DNA of 64,000 nucleotides from Polyangiaceae bacterium. GTDB lineage: Bacteria; Myxococcota_A; Polyangia; Polyangiales; Polyangiaceae. Position 1 is the stretch's first letter. Each line of letters starts with the position of its first letter. The translations under genes were made by a program, and so were the position numbers. Positions 26,309 through 37,026 of this stretch are shown piece by piece. The notes under the pieces are model-generated. The model ran no database searches and was not told the DNA's origin. It saw only the letters and a list, made by a program, of their open reading frames with translations. The stretch is from contig JABSRN010000015.1 of assembly GCA_013214025.1 (NCBI GenBank), forward strand, positions 1-64,000, given 5' to 3'.

Positions 26309-29300
26309 TCACTGGACGGCGATTTGGAGTCGGGCTCGGAGCTCGAAGTAGTTTGGGCTGATCGCGAACATCACCAGCTCTTTTAGGCGCCGCTTGTTAT
26401 CGACGGAGGTCGAATCCGCCGAGTCGCGGATTTGTTCGATGGCAGTTTCCAGATCGTGGCAGAGCAGGAAGCCAACCCGGTCGGCTGTCAAATCGACGCC
26501 GGCCAGCCACTTCTTCACGTCGAGTGCGCCGCTGCCGCGCACCAGTTGAGAGACGATTCGAGCGAGTTGGTCTTTGCTCTTGGGCGACATGTGCTGCTCA
26601 AGGGCTTTGATGCCGTCGCCCACCGGACCTTCAAGTTCGGGGGCGACGGGGAACTGCGGCGCGATCATCTTAATGGCGGCGTACATCCACGACTTGAGCC
26701 CCAAAGAGGACTCAATCAACTGACACACGTAGATGCCAGGCCGGTAATAACTGAGGTGCCTAGCGGTGTGGAAGGCGGCGGCTTGGGGTCCCAGGGTGGT
26801 GTTCGCAGCGCCAGTACCCAATACGATCGCGGGAGGGTTCGAATCGAGAAAACGCATCGCTGCCGTGTCGTTGGCGTTCTCGAAGGTGAGCGGAGCTTGC
26901 ATGCCCATCACGCCGGAGGCGTAGTGCAACGTGGGGCTCAGCGAGTAGGGGTGGTGTTCCAAGTCGATAGCGAAGTGCGGGTCGTAGCCAAGCTCCCGGA
27001 GCGGTTTGCCGCGGACGGCGAACACCGAGGATTCGATCAAGGCGAAGATGCTCGTCACGAGGGGGTCAGCGTCTGGGTGACGCAACAACTCCAGCCAGTC
27101 GTCGTCGCTGATCGACGCTTTCGCGTAGGCGGGGTCTTCGCTACGGACGCGGTTGAAGAAAGTCTCTTCGTCCGGCTCGGCGAGTTTGAGCACGTACAGC
27201 GCCTGGCAGAGACACCAGGCGGCATCAGCCTGTTTGGTCTCGGTATATAATCGTCGCATCAGTTTGTACGACTCGACGCGGAATGGGTCGCGGTCGAGCA
27301 GTGCCATTTGAGCTGCGACCGCCTTGTTGAGATGCTTTTCCGGGTCTGTGGTGTACAGCTCAGCGAGGATTTCAGCGCGCTCTTTGTTGTCCGGATCTAA
27401 TACCTGGGCGGCTTCGTAGGCATCAATGGCATCGCCTGGCTGCTCCATGTCTTTACGGAACAGCTTGCCCAGGGCGAGTAGCGCCGCCAGCAATTGGTCG
27501 GTTTGTTTCGTCTTGCTCGTCGCTTTGATTTTCTTTCTGAGGAGCTTCTCGCAACCGTTGAAGTCACCCTTCTTGCGCATCAGCTCGAGAGCTTCGGTGA
27601 GGGCCTTGACCAAATTGGGGTCAAGTTCCATCGCGCGGTCGTAGTATTCGAGGGCTTGGTCGACGTCGCCCATTTCACGAGCCGTGACGAGTGCAGCGGT
27701 CTGGAGGTACTTGGCCTTTTGTGCGTCATCATCGACGAAGTCCGCGAGTTTCAGCACGACATCCACTAGGCGCTTCCAGTCCTTGTCGTCGCTGTAAAGC
27801 TGCATCAGGCGCGTGAGCAGTTTTCGATCGTCGGGCCGCGCTTCAACTGCCGCAACAAGGTTTTTCGCCGCTCTCGGCCTGTCGTCGAGTTTTTCCGCTG
27901 CAATACTGGCGATCGCGATGAGCAGACTGACGCGTGTGTCCCCATCCGCGAGATCTAGATGTCGGGTCTTTGTATCGGCGACCTTCTCCCAGTGCCCCAA
28001 GCCTTCGTAGGCGGATTCGAGCGCTATCAGTGGCAGGCTGCTGGACGGGTTGAGATCCGCGGCGTCCTCCAGGACGTTGATGCATTCCTCGAGTTGAGCC
28101 GTTTTCCGCAAGGACTCTCCAAGACCGTAGGTGGCGTCGGCTTTGTCCGAGGAGGCCAATGTGTCCCCAAAGCGGTCCAGTAGAGAGCGGTAGGCATCCA
28201 CAGCGGCGTGGCTATCACCGTGTTCGAAGGTGATCGTTGCCAACGATAGGAGGACTTCTGGATCGTCCGGAGCCAGCTTCTGCAAACGACCGATTGCGCC
28301 CAGGGCTTTCTCCACGGAACCGCCTCGACGCAACGAATCGATGTATCGTTTCAGCGCGTGTAGTGCGACGGCGTCGTCGAGCGCATCGAGGCGTTTCGTC
28401 AATCGTTCGTATTTGGCAGCCGCCTCAATGAAGCGGTTCCCGTCATAGGATAGATCGCCCAGAATGATGAGAGCGTCGATGTTTGTTGGGTCAAAATCGA
28501 GAGCCCGACCTGCGGCATTGTTCGCTCCCTCCGGATCGTTCATTTGATCGCGATAGAGCTCCGCCATTTCTGCTGCGAGTGTGGCTTTGGCAGCGTCGCC
28601 ATCCGTTCGTTCGATTTCCCGATCGAGGAGTTCTATGGCGGCATTGGCATCCCCGCTCCGCGAGTAGGCCTGGCGGAGGGCGCTAGCTATGTTGGCATCC
28701 TCCGGGTTTGCATCCATCGCTCGTTTGAACTGTTTGATGGCCCCGTTGCTGTCGCCCCGGCTCTCCAATAGTTTCGCCGCTCTGAGGTATTGCTCGGCTT
28801 TCAGCGCGGGAGTTCCGGCCTTCTCTGCCAAGGCCTCGATGGCATTGAGGGCCGCGCTGGCGTTGCCGGCGGACTCCCGCAGTCGGGCCAGAGCTTCCAG
28901 AGCATCGTCGTGGCTGGCTTCGAGCCCTACGACCTTCTCATAGGCCGTGATAGCGCGGTCTTCATCCGCCAGGCGCTCGGCGGTGACTTCACCGAGCTCT
29001 ATCAGCATAGCGATACGTCGTTCCGGTTCTTGAACGAGCGCCGCGTGGCTGTCGAGTAAGTCGGCCAGCTCGTCCCAGTTGTCTAGATTTCGATAGTACC
29101 GGGCCAGACTCGTCATGGACGCGTCGTGCTCTGGATCGATGAGCAGCACGGATTCGAGGGCGATGGCCGCCTCTCCCGGATTTAGGAATTCTTCCTCTTC
29201 AATTCCAGCGATGCGTTCGAGGAGTGTGATTTTCTGGCGAGGGGTGGCACTGATTCGAATCTGCGCTTGAAGGTTTTCGAGCAGCTCGTTGAATTGCTCC

Positions 29301-31600
29301 GTTTTGCTGTAAATTTCATCGAGCCCGCGCAGCGCGTCCGGGTGTCCCCCGTGGGAGCGCAGGATGTCTTGGTATCGTCGAGTCGCCTCTTTGGTGTTAT
29401 CCAAATGGACTTCGAACAGAGCGGCTGCTTGGCAGCGCGTGTCCAGTGCCTCACTCTCCCGTTGACCGCTTGACCGTCGATCGAGGAGGTTGGCCAGTTC
29501 TTCGAAGTCCGAGCTTTGGCGCAGAACGCGTTCGAGGGATTCGGATGCCAGCTGGTGACTCGGATCTTGCTCAAGAATCTCTTCGTACAGCTCTCTCGCT
29601 GCTTTTGCGTCGTTGATCTTGGTCTCCAGGATGCCTGCTGCTTCTGACTTCAGGTTTCGAGCGACTTCGCCGGACGGGTGGCTCTGGGCGCGTTGCATGA
29701 GAATGGCGCCAAGTTCAACCCACTGCTTAGCTTTCCGATAAAGTTTTGCGCACCCGACCATCGCGTCATCGTCGGAGGGTGCCATGCTCAGCACGGCCTG
29801 GAAGCAGCTGAGGGCCAGATCTGCGCGCGAGACCTTTTCGGAGTACCAACGGCCCATGGCTTGGAAGAGCGGGAGCTTCAGTTCCGGTCCGATGTCGGTG
29901 GCGGAGGTTTCTGCGCATTGGGAGAGCACGTCGTCCCAAGTCTTCGTGCTGGAGCCCGCGAGACCCTCGATTCGTTCCGCGTAGTCACGCCGTTTCGGAT
30001 CTTCGCAAAACGCTTGTGTGTAGGCCACGACCGCTTGTTCTGAGTCCTCAAGATCGTTGGCGTATAAGTCGCCGATGCGGGCCATGATGTCTGTGCGGGT
30101 GGCCACGTCCTCGGCTGCCTCAGCCCGTTCCAGCATCCATTCAACGAGTTCATCGTACAAACCGAGCTGCTGTCGGAGAGATTCCAAGCTGGAAACGACG
30201 ACTTCGTCATTGGGCCGAATTTCCAGTAGTCGGGAGTAAGTTTGTTCCGCCAAACTGAAGTCTTGAACGGTCAGTTGGTAGAGCCGTGCCGCTCGGAATA
30301 GGAGGGCGGTGCTTGTTTCACGTTCTGCCTCCGTGTCCGTTCCCCAGGTGGCGGCCGCCGCTGCGAAGGTTTCCGCGATGCGTGTAGCTGGTGCGCCCTG
30401 ATCGATGCAGCCTTCGAGCTTCAGGGCTGCCTCGGGCGACCCCAGCTCGGATAAAAACTGGTCAATTTTCGCTTGGACATCGTCATCCGCCATGGTTGCC
30501 GGTGCCTTAAGCCCCAGATTGGCGAGGGATTCCAATACGGCGTGGGCGCTGTCCGGACGGTGTTTGGGGTCTTTGGCGAGCAACCGGAGGACGAATTCGT
30601 CCACCTCGGAACCGACCCAGCCGCGGGGTGCGAATTGGCTGGGAGGGGGGGGGGACACCGTTAGGTGCTGAACGGCGGCGTTCATCGCGCTCCTGCTCTC
30701 GAACACAGCGCGGCCGCTCAGCACGCGGTACATGATGGCGCCGAATGCGTAGAGATCGCTTCTTGGGGTCGCGGCGTAGCCTTCGAGCTGTTCAGGGCTC
30801 ACGGTTTCTGGAGAGCTGATCCCGATGACTTCGCTGCGCCCGTTGACGGGGCCTTTGGACCGCAGCGAGTGGGTGCCAGCATCCAGTAACAAGACCTTTT
30901 GGTCGTCGCCGTCGCGGACGATAAGTACGTTCTCGAGTTTTAGTGCACCATGCACGACGCGGGCCTCATGCAGAGCGCACAACGGCGCCAGGATGCCTTG
31001 CAGCAACTCCCGCGCTTCGTTGATGTGCATCGCGCCGGTTCGTTCGATTCGCTCCAGTAGTGGCTGAGCTTCCACAAAAGCGTGGGCAACGTAACAGCGA
31101 CCGTCCACGGTACCGGTTTCGACACCTTCGGGTAATGCCGGGTGGGACACAACGTTCGCGACACGAGTGAGGGTTTGGAATCGGCGCAAGGCACGAAGAT
31201 CGCGGCCCGTCTCGTGGCGGAGGACTTTGACTCGATAGTCTTGACCATCGCGGCGCGCCAAATAGGTGATGCTGCTGCGCCCTTCGCCCAAACATCGGAC
31301 GATGTCGAAGGGACCGAACTGGCTCCCGTTTTCGATGCCGTCGCGCTGAGGAAGACCGGTTGTGCAGATGGCTACAATCGCGTCTCCAGCGTTGCCTTTG
31401 GAGTGGAGTATGGCCTCGCACAAGGCTTCGATAGAGTCGGTCTCCGCACAATGCTCGGTGAGGGCGCGTACAAACGAGCCTTTGCCGGTTGTCCCGCCTA
31501 CCTCTTCCGGATCCAGGCCGAGCAAGTTGTGGGTGATGGTCTTGAGTTCGTCGAGCTCGAACATTCGTTCTAGCTCGGCCCGGAGTACATTCATCTCCAT
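26309..31600 (-). CDS. Giant TPR protein with death-like N-domain and pseudokinase domain
   Basis: 1763 residues from ATG 31600 (AAAGAGG about ten bases upstream; the frame is open to 31735). Residues about 2-75 form a small helical domain (LRAELERMFELDELKTITHN, then a Gly-rich turn) resembling bacterial effector-associated/death-like domains. Residues about 95-365 are a Hanks-type kinase fold: Gly-loop LGEGRSSITYLA, K125 (YRVKVLR), HGALKLEN at 217 where HRDLKPEN is expected, DAG at 240 for DFG, SDLYAFGAIMYRVLSG. The catalytic Asp is Ala219, so phosphotransfer is doubtful. About 1100 residues of TPR-type helical pairs follow (A/L/Y pattern, DPNLVKALTEAL, DPDNKERAEILAEL). The final 250 residues are a separate domain (HTARHLSYYRPGIYVCQLI) of unknown role. 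A cytosolic scaffold or sensor is likely. Confidence 0.85.
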   Translation of the reverse strand: MEMNVLRAELERMFELDELKTITHNLLGLDPEEVGGTTGKGSFVRALTEHCAETDSIEALCEAILHSKGNAGDAIVAICTTGLPQRDGIENGSQFGPFDIVRCLGEGRSSITYLARRDGQDYRVKVLRHETGRDLRALRRFQTLTRVANVVSHPALPEGVETGTVDGRCYVAHAFVEAQPLLERIERTGAMHINEARELLQGILAPLCALHEARVVHGALKLENVLIVRDGDDQKVLLLDAGTHSLRSKGPVNGRSEVIGISSPETVSPEQLEGYAATPRSDLYAFGAIMYRVLSGRAVFESRSAMNAAVQHLTVSPPPPSQFAPRGWVGSEVDEFVLRLLAKDPKHRPDSAHAVLESLANLGLKAPATMADDDVQAKIDQFLSELGSPEAALKLEGCIDQGAPATRIAETFAAAAATWGTDTEAERETSTALLFRAARLYQLTVQDFSLAEQTYSRLLEIRPNDEVVVSSLESLRQQLGLYDELVEWMLERAEAAEDVATRTDIMARIGDLYANDLEDSEQAVVAYTQAFCEDPKRRDYAERIEGLAGSSTKTWDDVLSQCAETSATDIGPELKLPLFQAMGRWYSEKVSRADLALSCFQAVLSMAPSDDDAMVGCAKLYRKAKQWVELGAILMQRAQSHPSGEVARNLKSEAAGILETKINDAKAARELYEEILEQDPSHQLASESLERVLRQSSDFEELANLLDRRSSGQRESEALDTRCQAAALFEVHLDNTKEATRRYQDILRSHGGHPDALRGLDEIYSKTEQFNELLENLQAQIRISATPRQKITLLERIAGIEEEEFLNPGEAAIALESVLLIDPEHDASMTSLARYYRNLDNWDELADLLDSHAALVQEPERRIAMLIELGEVTAERLADEDRAITAYEKVVGLEASHDDALEALARLRESAGNASAALNAIEALAEKAGTPALKAEQYLRAAKLLESRGDSNGAIKQFKRAMDANPEDANIASALRQAYSRSGDANAAIELLDREIERTDGDAAKATLAAEMAELYRDQMNDPEGANNAAGRALDFDPTNIDALIILGDLSYDGNRFIEAAAKYERLTKRLDALDDAVALHALKRYIDSLRRGGSVEKALGAIGRLQKLAPDDPEVLLSLATITFEHGDSHAAVDAYRSLLDRFGDTLASSDKADATYGLGESLRKTAQLEECINVLEDAADLNPSSSLPLIALESAYEGLGHWEKVADTKTRHLDLADGDTRVSLLIAIASIAAEKLDDRPRAAKNLVAAVEARPDDRKLLTRLMQLYSDDKDWKRLVDVVLKLADFVDDDAQKAKYLQTAALVTAREMGDVDQALEYYDRAMELDPNLVKALTEALELMRKKGDFNGCEKLLRKKIKATSKTKQTDQLLAALLALGKLFRKDMEQPGDAIDAYEAAQVLDPDNKERAEILAELYTTDPEKHLNKAVAAQMALLDRDPFRVESYKLMRRLYTETKQADAAWCLCQALYVLKLAEPDEETFFNRVRSEDPAYAKASISDDDWLELLRHPDADPLVTSIFALIESSVFAVRGKPLRELGYDPHFAIDLEHHPYSLSPTLHYASGVMGMQAPLTFENANDTAAMRFLDSNPPAIVLGTGAANTTLGPQAAAFHTARHLSYYRPGIYVCQLIESSLGLKSWMYAAIKMIAPQFPVAPELEGPVGDGIKALEQHMSPKSKDQLARIVSQLVRGSGALDVKKWLAGVDLTADRVGFLLCHDLETAIEQIRDSADSTSVDNKRRLKELVMFAISPNYFELRARLQIAVQ

Positions 31601-31837
31601 GGCGCGGTACCTCTTTCGAAATTGGATCTTGAGCGCCGCCCAACCCTCGAAACAGCCAGTGCGATTTCGGGGGACGGGTTGTGTCGAAGCGCTGAAATAT
31701 ACAGAATCCCGCTGCCTGATGGGGGGGGCACCCATTCACGCGCACAATAAACTGGACTAACATTCCTCTCCTAGTGGCAATTTGCGTTGTTGATATAACT
31801 TTCCATAATCACACGGATGTGGCAGTCCTAAGAGTGC

Positions 31838-32131
31838 GTGACACCACCGATCCTGTTGCTTCAACGCGTCCTGCCCATCGCCCTGCTTTGCGGGGCAGTC
31901 GCCACTGTGCCCTACCTGCTGCTGTCCCCCACTGGCATGCCGCGGCTGGAGGAGTTGGAGCGAGAACGTGAACGGATCGCTGAGGAGCGTTCGCAGCTGG
32001 CAGATCACATCCGGCAGCTGAGGGTGGAGGTCGATCGGGTCAAGAATGATCCCCGAGCTGTCGAACGCGCGGCCCGGAACCGTCTCGGCCTTGTCCGGCA
32101 AACTGAAGTAATCTTTCAGTTCGACGACTGA
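31838..32131 (+). CDS. ftsB: FtsB/DivIC-like septum formation initiator
   Basis: A bitopic division protein of 97 residues: a membrane helix at about 8-30 (LQRVLPIALLCGAVATVPYLLL), a coiled coil (RLEELERERERIAEERSQL) and the RAARNRLGLVRQTEVIFQF end typical of FtsB/DivIC, where the conserved (R/K)xRxxLGxxxxgE element binds FtsL/FtsQ. GTG 31838 has AAGAG five bases upstream. It is not next to eno or ispD as in enterics. The assignment rests on topology and the C-terminal motif. Confidence 0.85.
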   Translation: MTPPILLLQRVLPIALLCGAVATVPYLLLSPTGMPRLEELERERERIAEERSQLADHIRQLRVEVDRVKNDPRAVERAARNRLGLVRQTEVIFQFDD

Positions 32132-32287
32132 TACGGAAATATCGGACTGGAAACCCGCTCAGAGCCGTTGCATTGAGAAAAGTCTAGTCGTCCTTGAGAT
32201 ATACCTAGCGCCCCGAGCGTTCTGTGGTCTCTCCCGTCGTCAGCACGCCCCTTGCAGTCTGGCTGCAAGGAGGCGAAGGTTTCACTC

Positions 32288-33745
32288 GTGGGTGACGACC
32301 TAGCGCAGCGGTTGATCTGGACCAAGTTAGCCACGGCCGGGGAGATCTCTTCCGCTCTGGCGCTTTCGATGGTGCAGCGAAGGAGCCTACTTTCGGTGTT
32401 GGCTGAGTCCCGCTCGGACATCGCCAAGGTTCTCGCGCGACAGTTTCAAAAAGGGGGCCTTCAGATCCTGACGACTCTAGAACCGTCGATGGAGTCTATC
32501 CGAAAGCTCCCGAAGGGACTGTGTGCGCGTCTACTAGCTTTGCCGGTGGTTCTGCAGGACGGCAGCGTCGTATTGGCGGCAGCGAACCCGACGGATCCGC
32601 AGGTGTCAGAGGAATTCGCCTATCATCTCGGTCTCGACTTAGACATCGTCGGCGCGCGATTGGACCAGCTGCTGCCAGTCCTCCGGGCCAGCACCGCCCA
32701 TGGCGAGGCAGAGCCAGCACCCCCGGAACAGCTGACTGTTGGTTCGCCAGCAACGAGTCGACGCGGCCGAGTGCGGACGAACCCCGGGCTTCAACCGATC
32801 GTGGGAGCCTTGAACCGGCCGCGGAAAAAGATGCCAACAGCTCCAGGCTTGGCGCCGCTCCCGGAACTTCGGCCAAAGGACTCCCAGCCGCCGATACCCT
32901 TAGTGCAAGCCAGCATGGCCCCTTCGTCGCGCCGCGCCGCCGGCATGGTCGTCCCGCGCCGTGCACCCGAGCCAGCGGTACCACTGGTGCGCCGCATGGC
33001 AGCAGAGCTCGGAAAGGATGACCCCGAGGCGTCGCCGTCTACGGAACGAATCGTTGAACAGCCGCCGGGCTCGCCGGCGCCGCCTCCACTACCTCGCCGG
33101 TCAAGCGTTCCTGCTGAAGCTGCGGAGCGCTCCAGCGTTCCTCCGGAACATGATGGGCGCTCCAGCGCGCCCGCTGAGCCCGCTGCTCGCTCCAGCGCGC
33201 CTACCAACCTCGGTCCGAAGCCTGCTTCGGGCCCGCCGCATCCGTTGCCGCCCAGCGTGACTCGCGAAATCAGCGACGAAGAGCTGCACAAGTTAAGTGA
33301 AGCCATCGGCCTTGCCGGGGCTCCGGACGAGGTCTTCACCGCTCTGTGTAGCGGGCTGTCAGTGTTGGCGCACCGAGTCGCTTTGTTCGCCATCCGGGGC
33401 GACGAGCTCCAGTGTCGATTGATCGCCACCGACCACGGAGTGCCGCTGCCTCACTACGATATCGTTGTGAATATGAGCGAGCCCACTGTACTGAAAACGG
33501 CCATTCAGTCGGGTCCCTACGTCGGCCCTCTGCCGAGCACCGTGGCCCACGAGCCGTTTCTGGGGCTATTTAGCAAAGAAAGAGCCGAAATCGTTTCGGT
33601 TTGCATTCGGGTATCAGACCGGCCGGCAATGGTTCTGCTTGTCGCCGCGACGGGCAATGCGTACGCCACATCTCGTCGTGCTGATCACCTAGCGAACTCC
33701 GCCGGAGCGGCGCTGGAGCGGATTCTGCGCGACCGAAAACATTAA
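32288..33745 (+). CDS. GspE_N (MshEN)-linker-GAF protein
   Basis: 485 residues. The N-terminus (about 10-135) resembles the regulatory N-domain of GspE/PilB ATPases ([20 protein letters not shown]), which in some homologues binds cyclic di-GMP. A Pro/Ser/Arg-rich linker (about 140-320) holds 3.8 copies of a 10-residue repeat ([10 protein letters not shown]-like). The C-terminus (about 325-480) has a GAF-like pattern ([44 protein letters not shown]). There is no ATPase domain. GTG 32288, after GAAGG and AAGGAGG, is preferred over TTG 32252. It could sense a nucleotide and modulate secretion or pilus machinery; this is inference. Confidence 0.78.
   Translation: MGDDLAQRLIWTKLATAGEISSALALSMVQRRSLLSVLAESRSDIAKVLARQFQKGGLQILTTLEPSMESIRKLPKGLCARLLALPVVLQDGSVVLAAANPTDPQVSEEFAYHLGLDLDIVGARLDQLLPVLRASTAHGEAEPAPPEQLTVGSPATSRRGRVRTNPGLQPIVGALNRPRKKMPTAPGLAPLPELRPKDSQPPIPLVQASMAPSSRRAAGMVVPRRAPEPAVPLVRRMAAELGKDDPEASPSTERIVEQPPGSPAPPPLPRRSSVPAEAAERSSVPPEHDGRSSAPAEPAARSSAPTNLGPKPASGPPHPLPPSVTREISDEELHKLSEAIGLAGAPDEVFTALCSGLSVLAHRVALFAIRGDELQCRLIATDHGVPLPHYDIVVNMSEPTVLKTAIQSGPYVGPLPSTVAHEPFLGLFSKERAEIVSVCIRVSDRPAMVLLVAATGNAYATSRRADHLANSAGAALERILRDRKH
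33098..33211 (+). repeat. 30-bp tandem repeats inside the GspE_N-GAF gene
   Basis: Four in-frame units beginning at 33098, 33128, 33158 and 33188, the last incomplete. Each begins with CGC TCC AGC or a close variant and encodes Arg-Ser-Ser-(Val/Ala)-Pro plus five variable Ala/Glu/Pro residues. They form the flexible linker between the two domains. Units differ at third positions and in their second half, so the expansion is not recent. Confidence 0.8.
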
Positions 33746-33783
33746 CGTGTCCCTCGCCGGGACACCGGCAGAAGGACCACCAA

Positions 33784-35937
33784 ATGATCGACCCGAAGAG
33801 CCCCGCCGACCTAGACGCCTGGACGAAGCTCGCGACCAAGGAACGTCGCGGCGCAGGCTTAGATGGCCTGACTTGGAAGACCCCAGAGGGCATCGACGTC
33901 AAACCGCTCTACACCGCAGCGGATGTGGCGGATTTGGATTATGCGGACAGCATTCCCGGCGCGTATCCTTTCCTCCGCGGGCCCAAGGCGACCATGTACG
34001 CCGGGCGACCTTGGACGATTCGCCAGTACGCTGGTTTCTCCACCGCCGAGGAGTCCAATGCCTTCTACCGTCGCAATCTCGCGGCCGGTCAGAAGGGGCT
34101 CAGCATCGCTTTCGATCTAGCCACCCATCGCGGCTACGACAGTGATCACCCGCGCGTTGTGGGCGACGTCGGTAAGGCCGGCGTTGCCGTGGACTCCATC
34201 GAGGACATGAAGATCCTGTTCGACGGCATTCCCCTAGGGGAGATGAGCGTGTCGATGACGATGAACGGTGCCGTGTTGCCCATCCTCGCCAACTACATAG
34301 TGGCGGGGGAAGAGCAGGGAGTGGCGCTCGATAAGATGGCGGGAACGATCCAGAACGACATCCTCAAGGAGTTCATGGTTCGGAATACTTATATCTATCC
34401 CCCGGCACCCTCAATGCGCATCATTGCTGACATCATCGAGTACACCAGCGAAAAAATGCCGCGCTTCAACTCGATTTCGATTTCCGGCTACCATATCCAG
34501 GAAGCTGGAGCGACGGCGGATCTGGAACTCGCCTTCACCATCGCGGACGGTCTTGAATACGTTCGGGCGGCCATTTCCAAGGGTCTAAAGGTGGACGACT
34601 TCGCTCCGCGATTGTCGTTCTTCTTCGCGATCGGCATGAACTTTTACATGGAGGTGGCCAAACTTCGCGCCGCCCGGCTCCTGTGGTCGACGCTGATGAC
34701 GAAGTATTTCAATCCCAGCAATCCCGCTTCGTTAATTCTGCGGACTCATTGTCAGACGTCGGGAGTGAGCCTCACTGAGCAAGATCCGTACAACAACGTA
34801 GTGCGTACGACGGTGGAAGCGATGGCCGCAACTTTGGGCGGCACCCAGAGCCTCCATACCAATGCCTTCGATGAGGCCATCGCGTTGCCAACGGATTTCT
34901 CTGCCCGGATAGCGCGGAACACCCAGCTGGTCCTGCAGAACGAAACCAACTTGTGCAACGTTGTGGACCCCTGGGGCGGCTCCTATTTTATGGAATCTCT
35001 CACGCACGAGTTGGCCGACAAAGCGCTCGCGATTATCGATGAGGTTGAATCGCTCGGTGGTATGACCAAAGCCGTGGAGTCGGGGATGCCGAAGCTGCGC
35101 ATCGAGGAAGCCAGCGCGAATCGTCAGGCACGCGTCGACCGCAGCGAAGATGTGATCGTTGGCGTCAACAAGTTCCAGCTCGAAAAGGAAGACGACGTGG
35201 AGATCCTAGTGGTCGACAATAATGTTGTCCGCGAAGCCCAAATCGCTCGTTTGACGAAGCTCAAAGCCAGTCGCGATTCAGCGGCTACGGACGCCGCGCT
35301 AAACGCGCTAACGGAAGCGGCCACATCCGGCGGTGGAAATCTTCTGGAGCTCAGCGTAAATGCCGCGCGGGCGCGCGCGACTGTGGGCGAGATCTCCTAC
35401 GCCTTGGAGAAGGTGTATTCGCGGCACAGCGCTACTATTCAGAGTATTTCTGGCGTTTATGGCGGTCATTACGATGAGGACGAAGAGTGGGTCGCGATGA
35501 AGAGCCAGGTTGAAGAGTTCGAGAAACAGCACGGTCGACGCCCGCGCATGTTGGTCGTGAAAATGGGCCAAGACGGTCATGACCGCGGTGCTAAAGTCAT
35601 CGCAACCGCCTTCGCGGATCTTGGCTTCGATGTCGATGTCGGACCTCTGTTTCAGACCCCGGAAGAGGCAGCACGTCAGGCTGTCGAAAACGACGTGCAT
35701 ATCGTCGGCGTGTCGAGTCAGGCAGCTGGGCACCTCACCTTGGTCCCAGCGCTAATCAGCGAACTGAAGAAACAAGGCTCCGAGGATATTTCGGTGATTT
35801 GCGGTGGGGTGATCCCGAAGCAAGATTACGAGGCTCTGACGAAGGCGGGCGTCGCTGCCATATTCGGTCCGGGCACGGCGATTCCCACCGCCGCAGCGCG
35901 CTTGCTTGAGATCGTTGGGAACAAGCGTGCCGACTGA
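33784..35937 (+). CDS. scpA: Methylmalonyl-CoA mutase, alpha (catalytic) subunit
   Basis: The adenosylcobalamin-dependent mutase that interconverts (R)-methylmalonyl-CoA and succinyl-CoA, 717 residues. The N-terminal TIM-barrel shows [34 protein letters not shown] and [15 protein letters not shown]. The C-terminal B12 domain has the base-off motif D597-x-H599-x-x-G602 ([12 protein letters not shown]). The length fits the single-chain or homodimeric form; no separate beta subunit lies here. It overlaps the meaB start by 11 bp and starts 38 bp after the GspE_N-GAF gene. Used for propionyl-CoA/odd-chain catabolism or propionate formation. Confidence 0.97.
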   Translation: MIDPKSPADLDAWTKLATKERRGAGLDGLTWKTPEGIDVKPLYTAADVADLDYADSIPGAYPFLRGPKATMYAGRPWTIRQYAGFSTAEESNAFYRRNLAAGQKGLSIAFDLATHRGYDSDHPRVVGDVGKAGVAVDSIEDMKILFDGIPLGEMSVSMTMNGAVLPILANYIVAGEEQGVALDKMAGTIQNDILKEFMVRNTYIYPPAPSMRIIADIIEYTSEKMPRFNSISISGYHIQEAGATADLELAFTIADGLEYVRAAISKGLKVDDFAPRLSFFFAIGMNFYMEVAKLRAARLLWSTLMTKYFNPSNPASLILRTHCQTSGVSLTEQDPYNNVVRTTVEAMAATLGGTQSLHTNAFDEAIALPTDFSARIARNTQLVLQNETNLCNVVDPWGGSYFMESLTHELADKALAIIDEVESLGGMTKAVESGMPKLRIEEASANRQARVDRSEDVIVGVNKFQLEKEDDVEILVVDNNVVREAQIARLTKLKASRDSAATDAALNALTEAATSGGGNLLELSVNAARARATVGEISYALEKVYSRHSATIQSISGVYGGHYDEDEEWVAMKSQVEEFEKQHGRRPRMLVVKMGQDGHDRGAKVIATAFADLGFDVDVGPLFQTPEEAARQAVENDVHIVGVSSQAAGHLTLVPALISELKKQGSEDISVICGGVIPKQDYEALTKAGVAAIFGPGTAIPTAAARLLEIVGNKRAD

Positions 35938-36910
35938 CGGCTTCGATGCGGTCCAGTTAGCGGACCGGATCCGGTCCGGCGAACGGCGCGCGCTGGCCAA
36001 AGCCATCACCCTGGTAGAGAGCACCCTGAGCCTGCATCAAGATCAGGCGCAACGATTGCTCGAGGAAATCCTTCCGGATTCCGGAAATTCTGTACGGCTT
36101 GGCATCACGGGGGTGCCGGGGGTCGGCAAGAGCACTTTTGTCGAGGCCTTCGGGCTGTACTTGTTGCGAGAGGGCAAAAGCGTCGCCGTATTGGCCGTGG
36201 ATCCGACGAGCGCAAAAACCGGCGGTAGCATTCTGGGGGATAAGACACGGATGCCTAGGCTCTGCGCGGAGTCTCGCGCATTTATCCGCCCGTCGCCCTC
36301 ACGGGGCTCTTTGGGTGGAGTCGCGTCTCAAACCCGTGAGGCGATGCTTCTATGCGAGGCAGCGGGTTACGATGTGCTCATCACCGAAACTGTTGGCGTT
36401 GGACAGAGCGAGGTGACGGTCAGCTCGATGGTCGATTTTTTCCTGGTTTTGATGCTGGCTGGGGCCGGGGACGAGCTCCAGGGCATAAAACGCGGAATAA
36501 TGGAATTCGCTGACGCAATCGCTATCAACAAGGCGGATGGCGAGAACGTGACCGCTGCCAAACGCGCTCAGGCGGAGTACCGGGGCGCCCTACGCCTGCT
36601 TCGTGGTCATGACAGTTGGGTTCCGCCGGTCCATTGCGTGAGCGCGATCGAAGAGCGGGGAATGGCCGAAGTCTGGGCGATGATTGGGAATCACCGGAGC
36701 CAACTCACAGAGAGTGGCGAGCTGGCGGCCAAGCGCCGTTCTCAACAAGACGCGTGGTTCTGGGCGATGGTTGAAGATGGGCTAAAGCGGCGTTTTCTGG
36801 GCCGAGAAGACGTAAAACAGCTGCTCCGGGGCCTGTCGTCGGAAATGTCGGCGTCGCAAATCACTCCGTCCCAAGCCGCGCGGCGACTCCTAGAATTGCT
36901 GGGCGGTTGA
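35927..36910 (+). CDS. meaB: MeaB/ArgK G-protein chaperone of methylmalonyl-CoA mutase
   Basis: MeaB protects and loads cobalamin into the mutase with GTP hydrolysis. 327 residues with the P-loop GVPGVGKST (62-70), the SIMIBI-class block [33 protein letters not shown] and NKADGEN (G4). The chosen start is GTG 35927, inside the mutase 3' end with GGGA six bases upstream; a TTG at 35906 also exists. The overlap with the mutase gene fits an obligate partner pair. A second, more distant MeaB homologue lies at 42705. Confidence 0.96.
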   Translation: MPTDGFDAVQLADRIRSGERRALAKAITLVESTLSLHQDQAQRLLEEILPDSGNSVRLGITGVPGVGKSTFVEAFGLYLLREGKSVAVLAVDPTSAKTGGSILGDKTRMPRLCAESRAFIRPSPSRGSLGGVASQTREAMLLCEAAGYDVLITETVGVGQSEVTVSSMVDFFLVLMLAGAGDELQGIKRGIMEFADAIAINKADGENVTAAKRAQAEYRGALRLLRGHDSWVPPVHCVSAIEERGMAEVWAMIGNHRSQLTESGELAAKRRSQQDAWFWAMVEDGLKRRFLGREDVKQLLRGLSSEMSASQITPSQAARRLLELLGG

Positions 36911-36925
36911 ACTTTCCAGGGTAGT

Positions 36926-36990
36926 CTCGGCGGAATCCATAGATTCGGCCGGCGCCGAGTTGGCCGCTCGGAGCCGGCGCGGCCCTTCTT
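36926..36990 (+). terminator. Possible terminator after meaB
   Basis: Two stacked inverted repeats follow the meaB stop: CTCGGCG (36926-36932) with CGCCGAG (36953-36959), and GGCCGC (36962-36967) with GCGGCC (36979-36984), the second followed by CTTCTT. The T-tract is weak, so intrinsic termination would be modest. Confidence 0.4.
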
Positions 36991-37026
36991 GGCTGACTCT
37001 TTCTTGTGTGAAGAATCTGGGGGTAT

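Noticed and set aside
26432-27250. Long plus-strand open frame (272 codons) opposite the giant TPR gene
   Set aside because: It is an antisense shadow of a continuous, well-patterned coding sequence.
31775-31785. Sigma-54-like TGGCA...TTTGC before the FtsB-like gene
   Set aside because: The spacing between the GG and GC doublets is too short for a -24/-12 promoter.
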